DNA of 64,000 nt from Scolanthus callimorphus (GCA_033964015.1 CM066919.1:16843646-16907645), one strand, 5' to 3'. Positions 42,948 through 57,954 are shown, numbered from the stretch's first letter. Notes: generated from the letters alone by a model not told the origin. Numbers and translations: made by a program.

Positions 42948-45900
42948 GTTTTTACCATTTCACACAAGGCAGCCGTTTAAAGTAAACACAATCTCGTAAT
43001 GAGTGTTTTTGTCTCGGGTCTGCCTCGACCAGCCTGCAAGGCAATTACGTGAGAAAAGGGAGAAATTAAAAAACGAAGCGGATCTTTGATGTATTTCAAT
43101 AATATCCTTTTAGTTTTAGAAAAAGCGCACAAGCGAGTCGAAATCGATTAAGGGAAAATAAAGAGAACTCATCACAACACATGGATTTAAATCGCGTTAT
43201 TCTTGAGATGCGATGCTGTTTTCACTGCCCGAAAATGGACTACGTGCGTTAAAGCTGGGGAAATGATACTCAATCCAGTTTACTTAAACCTGTCGTAGTA
43301 ATTGCATATATTACCCAATAGGAGTTGGCTAAATGGATTTGTTGTTGGGCATATAGGTCGTCTATCATTCAAAACGGCTGCTTTCTTGGAGCTTCCCTTG
43401 TTTTATAATCTATGTCGTCAATGATTTCGGAAATCTGTTAAGCCGGCTCGTCAGTTGTGTGTTGAATGCTTGAACTCCGAGCGCCGGATAGGAGTGTTGA
43501 CTTTCCAATTCTCTAAATGTATTCTAAAGCAAAACATTCACCCAGCTGCCCTGAAATTGAATTTAAAATATGAAAATGAACATTGTGTTAGAATTAAATG
43601 CGTTTAATCTGGTTTATATGTCCCATAAAGAGAATGTTTCACATATTACAGCTACACCAAACCGCTACAGAAAAGGCATATTCTTTCGACACTGGCCAAA
43701 AATATTGTTTGCACGCATGGAAATTGGAAACAACAAAATTAAGTGATAAATTATGTTTTTGTATTATATGTCACAGAGTAACCACATCCATAACGTTTAG
43801 GAAATAACACCTATCACCTCGAATTCTAGAACCCCACGATCAACAGGAAATGGCGAGCAAATCTCGTATTGAATGTCGAAACACTTTGACAGTTCTTGCT
43901 GAATGAAGATGGAATTATTGAAAATGCAAAAATGAACAGTTAATGTGATTGTCTCGCCCGCATTTGGTTTAAATCCAATTGGGACGTTGTGTAAAAGATT
44001 TCAAAAACTTGACACTTGCTTCATATACTTATAAAATTGCCTACTTTAGGTGTTTGGTACCTTTTGGAAACCAATTTTCAGTAAATCATATCGAGATTTG
44101 AAGCAAAAAAGCCCTTCGTTAACTATCGTGACGTCTGGCTATCCACCCTTTCGCTGCACATCTTTACTATAAGACAAAGACGCGGCCTGATTTTCGTGGC
44201 GTAACTCCAATAAATAGGAAGATGGTTCTTTGTCTTATCGCAAGAAAAACTAACATGTCAAACGTGTGAAGTGTTTGCGGCCAAAAGACATAATTATCGT
44301 TCGCATCCAGATTCGTGTTGCCGGCCTGTCTTGATTTGAATATCTGAAAGTTGAGATTGAAGTTATAATATTATCAGAAAGGGGAACATAAAATAACAGA
44401 CGATTAAAATAAAGTGCAAGTAATTACGAAACGCTTCGTTTTCGGAATGCCGCGCGTTTAGCTATTCAATCCATAATTACTGGGCCAGGCAAAACGAACC
44501 GTCAGCGACTAAAAAGTGAAGTGTGGCATAAGTTATTTAAGTTTCTTTTTTTTCCTAGTACTTGATTAATATCTAGGCGTCTTTTCGTCCTGCCCCTCAG
44601 GCAAAGGTTAATTTCTACTCTTGCGAACTTTGAATCAAACTTCGTACTTTTTTCTGCATCTCTCGACAGTTCACCTGTTTGCTAACTTGCGTAACACGAG
44701 AAGCTAGAAGAAGCAAGCACTCCTGGCTGACTTCTTCAATTGGCTGCGAATATTGCTCTCCAAGTCTGTGCTTATCCCTTAATACTTGTTATATTCATCC
44801 AACTAATTCCTTTAAGTCTGCACAAAGTCCCCGAGCAAAGTTTCCTCTTCCATCAAAATATTAAGTTGCTTTTATTGTTGCCCTGGCAAGTTTCTAGTAT
44901 TGGTAATATCATTTTGTTCGCGTGGTGTATGTTATTATAAATAGCCCTTTTCAGAATCATCCTACATTTCCGCAAACAAGTTTTGCAGTCTGTCACACTA
45001 AGCGATAAAGCCCGACTTTTTTAAAGACAAACTTGCATCAATTCAAGTCAGGCCTTCTTAAACCATGTTCATCTAAGGACAAGTTAGTAAAATGTAGCCG
45101 AGAGAATTTTCTTTCGTTTCATTCAAATCACCATTCTTAGATTTCGAGTTTGTTGTCACATACGATAAAATATATTGACTTCCAAATGCAAAAAAAGCCT
45201 CGTTTTACATCTTTTTGTTTTCAAAGAAACTTACCACTACATGTTTAATTAGACAGAATTATATAATAAATAAACATTTAAAGCATTGAACCATTTAAAT
45301 TTGGTCCTGAAAAGACAATGCAAAACGAAGGTTCGCTTACTCTCTTTGTTTTTAGTTGGGAGTGAAAGCTAGATTAGGTTTGAAAGTGAACTCAGATAAT
45401 ATCTTGGAATACCCACCTTGGTTTTGGGGGACGTAAAAAAACGTTCTTTGTCTACAAAATTATATTCTCATTCTTCAGTCAGCGGGGCTTGGATTTGAGG
45501 CAATTTCCAGTGGTCTATGTCTTTCAGAGTCGGTTCGTCAATGAAGTGTTTTGAACACCAGCAGTCGTTTATGGGTAGAGCCCGAGGAGCAACAATTTTC
45601 TAAGTACTTCAGTGCGAAATTCAGCGGAAGTCTTTGCCATTAATCATTCCAGAATGACATTAATGACAATTGGTTGCGCTGATACATGTTCACCAATGAA
45701 TAAACATCTTGCTATTAAAGCAAATTATGATAACACCATCGCACTTTACGGCTTCATAATTTTTCACATTTTCAGGAACTGTCTCCTTCGCGGTACCAAT
45801 ATATATAATAAATATAATATTTCTATTTTCCTCTCGAAAAGTGACGCAATCTCCTTTTATGTATTCTCAATAGCACCATTGAGTTATCGGCGACTTCGCA

Positions 45901-47444
45901 AAAAAAGCAAATCCCTATAAGAGACAATTAACCCAATTTGCACCATTCATGTAATCTTTGAACAATCGTGATACACAGACGAATAATAAGTACCATGATT
46001 TGCGCATGGGCGCACAGAATAACCGGGTAAAAAAATAAAGGTCGAAAGAAATAGCCTTGCATAATGTCTCATTTAAAAATACTCGTCTTGCCTCGTGTGT
46101 CTTATAACTTCTACATAATCTACGTACATTGCTATTATTCTAGAACATTCGCTCTTTAACAATAACGTAGTTGATGTCAAATTCATGTTTTACCGAACCC
46201 TCGCTATTTTGTATCTATATAATTTTCTTTGGTTGATAAAGCTGAGAAATTAGGTTTCTTGTGAGTAATCGGTATTGTTTCCTGCGCGATAGAATACACA
46301 CGCTCGTTGTGCAAAATGTCACGCTATTTGCTTGATCATTATTGTAAACAATATTCTGAAGCTTCGAGACGTTATATAATAAAACATTGTTTACTTTATT
46401 TCAACACGGAATACACGCAAGTTCTCTGACAGGCTAGTTCGCTTCATCCACGAGAAATTTTGAGGGCGTTAACAATATTTTCTCTACTTTATTAGATGCA
46501 TAGGTTATATTTGGCTACAACGCGCCTGTCATGTATAAATACAGAAAATATATGTTTCCAGCGTGGTAAAGTTGAGTATGATGTAAAGCATGACAAACTT
46601 GTGTTTTGTCTGTGTAGTACAGGGCTCAGTGGGTTATTTGTATTCATGGGACTTCCTTTCGTTACGACCAACTCCCCTTCAATTTTTAATAACTTTTTTA
46701 CACAATGATCCTGTTTCTAAGATACGGTAAAGTAACTTTAAAGTGATTTTGTGTGATTTTTTTGCAATTAAAGTTTTGCGATTTAGCGAAGTGAGTTTTG
46801 GCATTTATTGTTTTCGTGAACAAGTAATTTACTGCTATTGTATAGCACAACGCACGAATCTTGCAGTTGACAGAATATACCATAAACTCACAGATACTTG
46901 TCTCTATTACATTCAATCTTTATTTCTCAGCTTTAATTTTGAGTTTAACCAACCTTTGCCGTGAGGCTTATCTGTATGTACGTTGGACACAAATTTCGTG
47001 CTGAAGCCTCACTTTGCATTTGATGAGTATGAAATAGCAGTTTCTGATTATAAACACAAGTTGGGCTCGGTTGGCCTAACTGAGTGAAGGAAGCGAGTTA
47101 AACTTAATTTAAGTACTATTTACACCAACAAATGACTACACGATATTCACCAAAACTACAGCAGGAACAAAAATTTCAGGTGGATGATTCATTTTCTCAA
47201 ATTAAGTTGGCCCAACCATAGATTCGCCGTTTGTATGCGACATGTAGTGACGGGCAAATTTGAAAGGCAGTTGCTTTAATGAAAAAAAAAATCATAATAA
47301 TGTTAGCGGTCCTTTTGATGGAGCACTCGGCAAAATTGTGCCGTGAGAACCATCCAAAGATCCAGAAATGTGCAAACTATCAGAAAACCTCTTCCTCGTC
47401 CTTTTTCGATGCTGGCTGGCAAAATGATCCCTCCTTGCCACTCA

Positions 47445-47560
47445 CAGGGACTTCTGCAGAAACCCATCCAAAGGGAAAAGCTGAATTTCCCATGGTAGAA
47501 GAATGGGATGTCTTCGTAGTTCCCTGGGAAATTCAGCTTTTCCCATGGATGGACTAATCT
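47445..47560. mobile_element. Foldback element with gggaaaagctgaatttccca
   Basis: cccatccaaagggaaaagct, gaatttccca, and the inverse gggaaattcagcttttccca, tggatgg. A related element lies at about 17535-17620. Confidence 0.6.
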
Positions 47561-48469
47561 TAGTACAGCAGCACATTGGTTACGAACCGAGTTAATGAGC
47601 TGATTAAGTGCGCTTCTGCGCACTACGTCCAAGCACCAATTTAATTGATTCAAGAGACAAATTAGTATTCAACTTTAGAAGGCGGACTAAAACGGAGCAT
47701 AGCAACAAGAGAGAGAGCATTTGTTTTTTCCTTTATATTTCCCTGCAACAGAAATAATGGCGCCTTATAATCAATCAGACATTATGAAGAAAGATGACAA
47801 TATCCCATGCAGTGGACAGTTTAAAGATCGAGAATTCGTAGGATGAATAATTTTGCTCAAAGCGTTGCTATGCAAATCAGTGTTATCTGGAAAAACTTCA
47901 AAGCGCTTGCAAACTTCTTCCGCAATTTATTACTTACTCGGCATTTTCCCAACGAAATGAAACCTCACACAATTTCTATCAATGTTTCCTTGAGATATTG
48001 TGCTAAAAGGAATTTTAATCCGGCACGGTTTAAATTGTAAAAAACGCACACATTTCGACGAGTGAGCACGTTTTTATTGACTTTGAGCCCCTTTGAGCCC
48101 TAACCAAAGGACTCTTGAAAAACACCGCTTCCAGCCTTATCCCCAGTCACAGCGGAACAGGCCAACCAAGCCACGCAAGAGATGAGAGACTTTATTGAGT
48201 TGGTGAGCCATTTCAACTCCAAAGGGGCCCCGCCTCTCAAGAGGAACGTTTTAATTTACAGAATAACGGAATAAAGATCGGATTTCGGATATTTTCTTAA
48301 CTGCAAACTTACTAAAAGGAAAACGTTTCTTCGAGTGATGAATTGTCGCCGCTAGCAGCTGTTCCCATATGATAGCGTTGACTGCGTCAATGTTTAGTTT
48401 ATCAGGCCAATTACTGTGGTAAACAAATGAAATAATGCTTTGATCTTAACAATTTGTCCATATTCTGTA

Positions 48470-48785
48470 GTTACTTATTTGAGCGCGAAGTTCAATTGTT
48501 TATATGTTCAATTGGATCAAGGCTCGCGTATAGGATTCTCTACAGTGACTTTTAAGTCTATATATTACAAAAAATGAAACCCAAAATCGCAAGCACAAAT
48601 AACTTATTCTTATGGAGTTGAATTTATTTATTTAGAACGCGAATTTTGAGTGTTGCGTTTGGTGTTCAATTGAATCCGGGCGCGCGTCACTGTGTATCGT
48701 GTGTAGCATTCTTGAACGAGAGGGCATTTGCAGTCTATACACTACAAAAGAAACCCAAATCGCGAGCACAAATAACCAGGTTACT
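48470..48785. repeat. Diverged tandem duplication, ~165-bp units
   Basis: gagcgcgaagttcaattgtt ... aaacccaaaatcgcaagcac aaataac is followed by a second, diverged version ending aaacccaaatcgcgagcac aaataac. Confidence 0.65.
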
Positions 48786-51700
48786 TTCTGATTAAATTTC
48801 CAGCTAGTGAAATGAATTTAAGAGGCAAACAAATTAATGTTTCAAATTTATCAAGCAATATTATTGAGCAACAACATGACAACGAGCCTATTCATGTGGA
48901 ACTTTTGAGATGAAGTGGGTATCAAAACTTGACTAATTCTTCCAAACTTCACATAATGTTGCGATTACATTCCCTTCAAGTTTAGGCAGACAAACCACGC
49001 CCAACTACGGTACTTACAGGTATTACAGTGACGAATGTAAAGGTTTACAAAAATAAATTAAACATTGATAGTTATTACTGAAATCTTTTTGAAACCTATT
49101 ACAGACAAATTACATAGCATCTTTGCAGCTAACACGTCTTTTTTTGGCTTTTGAACTAAGAAAGAGACAGTTAGGATTTCAATTAGACTTTTCTTGCTTC
49201 AACTCTACCACTACTTGTCGCAAGTACCCTTTTCTATTGGAAAAAGTTCTTTTATATAACTTTTCGAACGGTTTTCCACACAATGCAAGATCCCACCCAT
49301 TGCGAGCACCCCACTAGCCCGCCAGCTAGCGTAGAAGAAAAAGGTTGCCTGGAAACTAAGCGTTGTCATGTACTGCTTTGTAGCTATGTCATTTTTTTGG
49401 TAAGATGTTGCTTTTGAAGCATGTTTTGTCTGCTAACAGGCAAAGGGAGACGAGGGGTGAACTTAAATGTACAATCCACTAAATAAACTCTGTGTCTCCG
49501 TGTATCTCCTGATCACCCAAGCGTGAAAAAAAAAATCATTTAACATTCTTTCTTCTGAAAGCAAACGTTTCTTGTAGCGAGTACTTCAATATTTAGTTCC
49601 ACCATCCCTATATACAACTATGGTGGCCTAAGTTCCTGCAACAAGTCGGACCTCACAGGATGGCTGGAGTTGCCCGTACAGTTCAGAGTGAGCCCCCTGA
49701 AGTCGTTGCGGTCGTGATTGACGGAGCCGCCGTTGTAATTATGCTAAAAGAAGGGGACCGTAAGACCTAAAAGCACTACGCATACCATTTGTGTATTCTT
49801 TGTGTGCGCTATTACTAGCAAACAACATGAAGAAGATAAACATTGCCTGGAACAGTCTGAAGGTAGGCGCAAGAGATAAACGAGGTCAAGGAAGCTTTGA
49901 ATATCGTACGACGTTCTAGAATAAACCTAGAAGATTCTGCGATAAAAAGGGCAAGAGATCGTGCGATTTTCCACGATAATCTTAGATAACGAGGTGTGAA
50001 TTTTCACGGTAAATTTGCGCTTAGGATCTTCTACGATCTCATGCGATATCCGACTAAGGCAGAGGCCGGTGAATTGCACTTTGGATCTCATGCGATTTCG
50101 TAGAATATCACATTTACACAAACAGCACTGTCCTTACGTAATTTGCTACGATTTTCCACGATATGAATCAGTGCGATCTTCTAGAAATTTCTGGAAGATG
50201 TTTCATGATATTGTGATATTGCCTTACTAATTCTTTATAACAGTATCACAAACAATGAACAATTGATATTATGTAACATTTTCCTAAAAGCATACACTAG
50301 CTTTCTGTGGAATTTGTCTAAATTATTAGTTACTTTATTAGACTAAGTGTGTATCTCTATCAAGCGAATACGATCTGTGTTGCTGTGTTTATTCGATCTT
50401 GTAGGCGCTATTTCAAAATTATTATACTCGTGAGTCCTTCTAAATTCAAATCAGAGTCGTAAACTAAGTTAAGTTGCAGTTTCATACTTTAATATCTAGA
50501 CCGGAGAGTGCGGGCATCTTTTAGTTGCTACCTCTGCGTTGTGAAATAAGTAGAAACCCGAGATAATAACAATAACAACTAAGGAATTTCGTATCAAAAA
50601 TATATAGGCTTGTGATCGATTACAAACCATAGTTTACTGGTACGTACGAACCATAATTTTACTGGTCAACGCTCTACAAATTTTATTTATCAATAGCACG
50701 GGGTGTACAGCGGGAAACCGGAGTGTATGACCCGGTGTTTATCTAACAAAGTCTTTAAGGTAAATATTCTCGTTATACTTTACAAAACAAAGTAAATTGC
50801 AAAAGGCCAGATCAACGGCCGCTCGCGTAAATGCCCACCGATCGAACTAGTTAATTATAGCTGCGGAGGCCGATACATCGCCGCTGTGGTTCGATTAAAT
50901 CGTTTATTATATCCATTTTCAAATCACTGTCAATCCCTGCAATCTGATTGGCTTACAACAGTGCGATTTATTCCCAAATCGCATCCTTTTGAGTCTAAAT
51001 CGCATCTTTTTCTCAGCCAATCAAAATGAAGCACCAAAATCAATCAGCCAATCAGATTTCAGGGTTAAAAGGCACTGACCAATCAGATTACAGGAAAATA
51101 ATGACAGGAAAACCATCTTCCTGCAATTTTGGGGGGAAATTCTCCCCTTTCTTCTTCTGCTTGAAAAGAAAAACAAGAAACAAAGACAAAACTATGGATA
51201 AAACTTTAAATATTTACAGTACCTTTTTATCTGTCGATTTTCCAGAGTATGATATCAGTTTCACGACAATGTGTGATTTTCAAGGGAATAATCCAGCACG
51301 TCTGGTTCAAAATTCCGGTCCCGAGTCCAGGAATCCGAGTCCACCGAAAAACAAACAACAGCAAATTCCACAAAATGAAAAGATGATGATTTTACATGCT
51401 TTCCGGTAAGAACACTTCCCAGTTAACTTGCTGGATGAAAGTGTTCCGCAGATTCACAGCTGATAGTGAAACGATGCCGCCATCTTGAAAATCACCTCTG
51501 CTCATACATATCTATCAAACTCCACTCTCTTCAAACACGAAGAACACTACTATCCACAGCCAGATGCAGCAAGCGATGAAATTTAGCAATACAGCTCATG
51601 GCTTCCAAGCATAATTTGCAGTCAAGTTTTGGTTTTTAAGCCAACGCAAGTCAGCTTTTGCCCAGCAAAGTCAGTTCCATCGCAAAACTAACTCCACGTC

Positions 51701-51959
51701 TCCAACTCCACTCTTCCACTCCATCTCCAAGGCCGCAATAAAAGCGACGAGCATTCCTTCCTTGTGTAATTTTAAACATGAGTGATCTCAACTCTGAATG
51801 AACTTTGCAGATGAGTGATCGAAATCGTTTTGTTTGTCACATGACAATTTCTGCATATAATGAGTTCGATTTGCATACAATGTTATTGTGAGCCATTTCC
51901 GGTTTCGAGAAAATAAAATGAAAGAATCCTCTGGGCCTAGAATGTGATTTCAAAATGGA

Positions 51960-52117
51960 TATAATAAAGTGGTAATTGAACTTCGTGTCGTGCAATTTTG
52001 GTCTGATATCATACTTGTGATTTCAAATCAAACTCGCGCTACGCGCTCGTTTGATTTTGAAATCACGCGTACGATTTCAGACCAAATTGCACTCCACTCA
52101 GTTCAATTACCATTATG
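51960..52117. mobile_element. Palindromic element, ~65-bp arms
   Basis: ataataaagtggtaattgaa, gtgcaattttggtctgatat and others are inverted as cagaccaaattgcac and gttcaattaccattat, meeting at gcgctacgcgc. Confidence 0.78.
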
Positions 52118-54617
52118 AATCGACCCGTTGATCCGAAGGAAATAAAGTGAGGGAATAAAGTAATTGTCTCGATCTTGATTGAGCTCCGACAGCCCTCGCC
52201 ATGATAATATATTTCTTGTGTAACAGAAGGATTAACTATAGAAACGCCCCGCGAGTAAAAGCTACAGTGATGATACTATAGGCATTTGAACTCACCTTTC
52301 GCTTATCCATTTCAGTTATCCTCGCTGAAATCTTTCTAGGACTTCTAGCATATTTCAGGAATATGGCAGTAGGAATGTCCAACCATAATACAGAAATCAG
52401 AATATGTAACGAAGATTGTAATACCAGAAACGAAGCCAGAGAGCGGGGACCTGAACTACGCGATCATACACCACGCTTCTAACGTCTGGTGGTTAATGGT
52501 TAATGGCACCTCTCTTTCAAAAAGTGCGAGTTAACCACTCAGATGCGAGGAACATTAGACACCAGACACTCGCTCAACAATAAGAACAAAGGCGCGATTT
52601 TGAGAGGCACGGCAATTCCGTGTGTTAAGTTAAACTTAAATCGACAAAATTGAATAATTGTACCTTTTTTCCCTGTTCTAACATTGACATTAAAACCAAA
52701 GGAGTTTACACAAAATCCTTCAAAATCCAATAAGGCGAAAGGGTGTTCAATAAAGTTATGCGATTTAACTGGATTTTGTGGCATGGTGATTTCACACCTT
52801 CATCGCCATGTTCGATCAAGTGAGATTTTCTAGAACATCGAACGATATCATAGAACATCGCAGATGCATGCGATTTCAGCTCGCACGGGAAGTAGAGTAG
52901 TAGAAGCCCGAGAGCCATATCACACATATCCCTAGACTGACCTCTCTGGTCGTTCAAAGACAAACTGCTCTGTCAGATCATAAGAAAGACTCGTACCAGT
53001 ATAAAAACCTAAGGAATAAGTGCAACTAGAATGCAAATCATCTAAAGCTAAATACTATACTCGCAAAGTGTCAGCTCTGACGTTACCCATTGGTACAAAG
53101 AGGTCAAGTCCTTGAGTGGCAGCACTGACTCATGTGATTGGTTCGAAACAGATGGTTGACGATGATGTTCTTTCAATCCAGGAATTATGCGAGAGCTCAC
53201 TTCAATGCGCTCTTAGCACCTTCAGTTCCACTCACTGAATTCGGAGCCAGTCCCCAAGATCTCCTAATTACCCTGGTAGGGCTCACAGCTCTGTAGCATC
53301 AAAGTGAAAAAATCCTCTGCCCTTGGACCCAGCCCCAAACATCGTATGAAGGAGTAAGCCTTTGAGTTGCAAAGGCGGACAAGTTTCCCAGCTCAGTCAA
53401 ATTTAAAATATTTTTGCTTTAAATGGCTTTTTATTTCATAACTTTCAACACTGGAAGTACCTGATATAGGGTGTCGCTCAACTTAAGAATAATGCGGCAT
53501 AAAAAATCTTATCAATACTTGTAATTTGGAGAAAAAGGAAACTCCAGAAATAGATTTTGCCAAATAGTGAAGTGAACATCTATAAAGGCTGTAAGTAAGC
53601 AAGATAGAGCGTGACTCAATATGTATAGTAACGCAGGACATCTATTTGTGAATATGTGAATAAAGTACCATATTAAGGCTTTTGTGTAACATTAAGACGT
53701 TCTTAAATTTTTTAATAAAGATAAATCAACCATCTTTATGCTATCTGGAAGTATCTACTTTTGGGCGTGGTTTTTATGTAGAATCACTCAGGGCATCAAG
53801 CTCTACCACTTTGCCGAATTTCATGCTTGTAACATCCATTTGCACAATTTTGCACCAATCTGCTGTACTCTGCAGAAATTCCTGTGACTGTTGCCAAGCT
53901 TTCTGCTACCATCGTCTGTCAGGTACATTCTTACCAGCAAATAACCAATACGCTGTTTCATTGCATTTTATCAAGGGACGTTCATAGCGTATTACTGTTT
54001 ATTAAATGGCTTGGCAATTGCCTGTGATCTGATTGGCTGGCGCACGGGCTGTATTTTGAGTATTGCCCACGGGCCAGCAAATGGGAAATTCATCGACGCT
54101 GACAAATGAATGCGGGCGCAGCCAAGAGGGCAGGCTTCTGAGTTTGCGCAAACGTCGCATTCATGGCAAATGTTCATGCTCCGGGTAAACTAGTTATTTG
54201 TTTTATTACAGTTTGCACGGATTAATTTTTGCGGTCAAGACCTCCTAACAAAAGAAGTTTCGCATGATAGAACGTCAGGAGACAAAGCTCGATTTCATGT
54301 CGAATGAAGGTATAAATGGCCCTCAAAATATACCAAGACAATTTTTTCAGCCGAGGAAACTAGCAAAAATTGTTCGGTTACAATGCAATTGGCACTATAT
54401 TTCCATTTTTAGCCCCGTGTCCCGGGTGAAGTTGTTTTGCGTTTTGTGCAATTGTTTACGCTATTCAAGCAAAATCTAAAAAACTTAAATACTGAAAAAA
54501 GAAGATAAAAATAACGCGTGGCGCACGCATGAACGGAAGAGAAACCACGGCAAAGGCCTGAAAATTGGACAAAATATAATTCAAATTTAAATGAGCCATA
54601 TAATAAACGAATTATTA

Positions 54618-54715
54618 ACCTCGCTTGCCCGGTCTGTATGGGAAATATCAGACCTCGCTATCGCTCGATCCGTACTGCAAGACCTATGTCTGATATTTCC
54701 CGTACAGACCTCGCA
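54618..54715. mobile_element. 98-bp TIR element
   Basis: ggtctgtatgggaaatatca, gacctcgc and the inverse tgatatttcccgtacagacc. Confidence 0.7.
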
Positions 54716-55639
54716 CTTGGTAATAATCTCTTACTATAGATCTCGAATGCAAGACCTAGCGGACAACAGGCTGTCTACTGGGCTTATAGATGAACTACAT
54801 GAAAAGCAGGGTTTCTCATGCAGCTTCAAATTGCCCTTATTAGTCCTGTCAATTTAGCGTTTAACCTGGAAAAAATTGCAACATGGGATTTTTATACAGC
54901 AAATTCTCAGGAACATATATGAGAAATACGTGTCCAAATTTTGTGAAAATCCGTTTGGGGGAAGTTGGTTAAATTTGGGGTTTTCCGTCTGCACGAAGGA
55001 AAGCCCGTTGTTTTCGCGGTGGCACTTAGACAATGAAAGCGAACAATTCGAAAAGAGGGCTATAGACTGTAGAGCCGTGACTCAGTATGATATTGAACAA
55101 AATATCGAGCAATTTCTTTCTACTGCATAATGTGATTGCATAGATGTGAATTTTGTGTTTGTGTATAACCAATTCTGCAAAATAATACTTAAATAATCCT
55201 GAGTTTTGGCAAATCCCGTATGATCCTATATTTCCGCGTGGTGATACGCTAAAGTTCGAATATTATACGCTTAAAGAAATAAAAGAAACAAACTGATCAT
55301 AGCCGTAACTCATCGCTCAGAAATTATTTGTTTCAACCGAAGAAAAACCTTATTGAATCTTCTCTGGTTTCATCTGTACAGTCCATAAACATTCTCCCAG
55401 TTTCTGTGTTTTCATTGTTTAAGTGCCGCCAAAAACAAAAGGCGCCCTTGACGTCGCCGGTAAAACCAACAATTTAACCAACTTCCCCCGGTCGGATTTC
55501 TACGAAATTTGGATATGTATTCCGACATATGTTTTTGACAATTACTACCAAAAATTCCCATGTTGCAATTTTTTCCAGGTTCGGGTTTTTTCGGGCTAAT
55601 TTGACCGGACTATATTGCTCCCGAATGCGGAGTGTCTTA

Positions 55640-56345
55640 CGTTTTCTCAAAATGCCGCGTTAAAACCATGGCTACTCGACTATTAGATGAAAGGCATTAT
55701 GGTGTCGGTCCTGCTAGCGTTGGTTTGTAAACATGAGCTAAATTTTTGTAATCGCAAAAGGAATCCATTTTATAGTTTTTGCGGTCGCGAACTCGAAACG
55801 TTATTAATGCTAACCTGCTAACTGTCTTTAACTATTTTTTCAGGCTGTCTACTCGACTTTTAGATGAAGTGCATGATATCGGTCCTAAAAGAAGGGTTGA
55901 AGACTTCAAATTTGCCCTTATTGATATTGAGAACGTATCACTTTCTAGCTCCGCTAAGAGTTCTGATTCTTTAAACGCGATTGCATGACAGAATATCCGC
56001 CTATGGGGCTCCCAAATGCTAAGTCTCTTACGTTTTCATGGCTATACTCGACTTTTAGATGAAAGGCATTATGGTATCGGTCCTACTAGCGTTGGTTTGT
56101 TAACAAGAGCAATTTTTTTGTAACCGCAAAAGGAATCCATTTTATAGTTTTTGCACTCGCGAACTCGAAACGTTATTTCCATTTATGCTAACCCGCTGTT
56201 TACTAGAATAAACTGCCTTTGACTATTTCTCCAGGCATTGTTTTCTTCTCGACTTTTGGATGAAGTGCATGATATCGGTCCTGTGAAAAGGAGGGTTCTA
56301 GACTTCAAACTTGCCCTTTATTGATATTGAGAACGTATCACTCTC
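55640..56345 (+). repeat. ~370-bp tandem duplication with exon-like segments
   Basis: Two copies of a block containing cgcaaaaggaatccatttta, tgcgaactcgaaacgttatt-like words and ctcgacttttagatgaagtg. A further partial copy is at 57314-57420 and a weak one at 54765. Copy 1 reads LLDEVHDIGPKRRVEDFK and FALIDIENVSLSSSAKS in one frame after a tttttcag acceptor-like site. The second copy is frameshifted. Identity unknown. Confidence 0.7.
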
Positions 56346-56360
56346 GCTAAGGGGCTCCCA

Positions 56361-56779
56361 TATTTTTGGGTCGGGGATGATTGTCGTATCTTTTAGGGGT
56401 TAAAATCACCGGGTATGACGGGTTTGGTCTCTTTTAGGGGTGATCTTGATCTTCAATGAAATTTTTTTTGGAGATTGGTATCTTTTAGGGCCGAAATGTG
56501 TCCAAATTGTTTTGTCTCATGATGGTGCTTCTAGAAATCGTGTAAGGAAGAGAGAACTACGAGAAGACGATAAATAAAATTAGACAACACGAAAGGCAGC
56601 ATTTTAGTTAAACGGAAATTTCTTGATTGGTATCTTTTACCTTTTACCTGTCTCCTTCGAGCCTACTGGGCACATAAGGCCTTATCTTTTCGGGTAACAA
56701 ATTTTTGAGCCACACCATGTTTGATATCATTTAGGAGTGAAACTGAAAAGTTCCGACGATCATCCCCGACCAAAAAATG
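56361..56779. mobile_element. 419-bp TIR element inserted in the duplicated block
   Basis: Left atttttgggtcggggatgat; right inverse, atcatccccgaccaaaaaat. It contains repeated tatcttttaggg words and no coding frame. Confidence 0.78.
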
Positions 56780-57954
56780 TGGGTCTCCGGCTGGTTTGTG
56801 ATGGCCCGCATAGCATCAAGTGCAGCTCTGGCAGCCTTCCCGGCGCCGGCGATCTCCTCGAAGCGACTGTCTCCCGTAGGCTGTTCTTTATTTCCTCGAT
56901 CTGAACCGCTGGTGAAAGCCTGATCATATGGGGGCGTTCCCTGTGCGCTCTCGTGCTTTCCTAACTTGCACTATGATCGGGTTTGACGTTTAAGCCGGCT
57001 GTCCCTTGAGATTGGTTCCCCAAAGATGTCAGACGTCCCTCCAATGTGTCCCTACTGCCTTTGCTATCGAGGTTATGCTGACGGCAGAGGTCTTGAAGCT
57101 CGGCGACAGAAAGCGCTGCGATGACTTACGGGTCAATGTTGTTTGAAGGTAAACATGTTTCTCCGGGCCCGAAGGCAGTGCACGTGAGCATGGCGAGACC
57201 TAAGATCTGATTGGCTGGGGCAAATGATACCCAGTGTAATGACACGTGGGGGTCGATTGAATCGCCTTACTTGACTCTGTTATGTAACTGTCACGCATAA
57301 ATTTGCTTAAGTGAAGGGCATGATATCGGTCCTGTGAAAAGGAGGGTTTCTACTTCAAATTTGCCATTATTGATATTCAGAACATGTAACTCTCTAGCTC
57401 CGCTAAGATTCTCTCTGTAATCGACTGCATACGGCACATAATATCCATCCAGTATGGAGCAGAACTGCTGAGTCTCGTGATTATCTAGGCAATCCGTGTT
57501 GGCATTTTCCCGAGATGCCGCGTCATCAGGGAACTCTAGTTTTCGTCATCTGTTCTTGGCTATTTGCGCCGTTTTCCTCTTGACGAAACATACGCCGATT
57601 AGGAAAACAAGGCTGAAAGGTAGGCCAGGTGCATCACTTTACACCCGACGCAGTTTGTCTACTTATTTTGCTTGTTTTTCTATGCATCTTACATGATGAG
57701 GTCTAGATGGCAGGAATCAAGCCGAAAAAACTATGATTTTCACATCTTTTAGACAATAAAGACTCGAGAATGCCGTATGTAAGGGTATCGATCAAGGAAG
57801 GTTCGTTCTCAAATTCACTAATAATTCATCAAGCTTAACCAAATAAAATCATAAGCGTGAAGGAGATTTGGATACCTTGGATTCTTTTTCTCGACATTAA
57901 ATGATCTCGTTTGAGAAGCTATATCAAAAGTTCGACAATGTTTTTCATTTACCT

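Larger units (their letters stand above)
42948..57950. other. 15-kb AT-rich region without a recognised gene
   Basis: Upstream of the CNG start. I see only short, non-homologous frames and repeats: a degenerate tandem duplication (about 48470-48785), a long palindromic element (51960-52117), a small TIR element (54618-54715) and a duplicated block (about 55640-57420). The CNG promoter should lie near 43000, but no core motif is clear. A gene with very short exons cannot be excluded. Confidence 0.5.

Noticed and set aside
51026..51409. 127-codon frame
   Set aside because: Low-complexity polar sequence in a ccaatcag-type repeat context, with no domain, splice-site support or homologue that I recognise.
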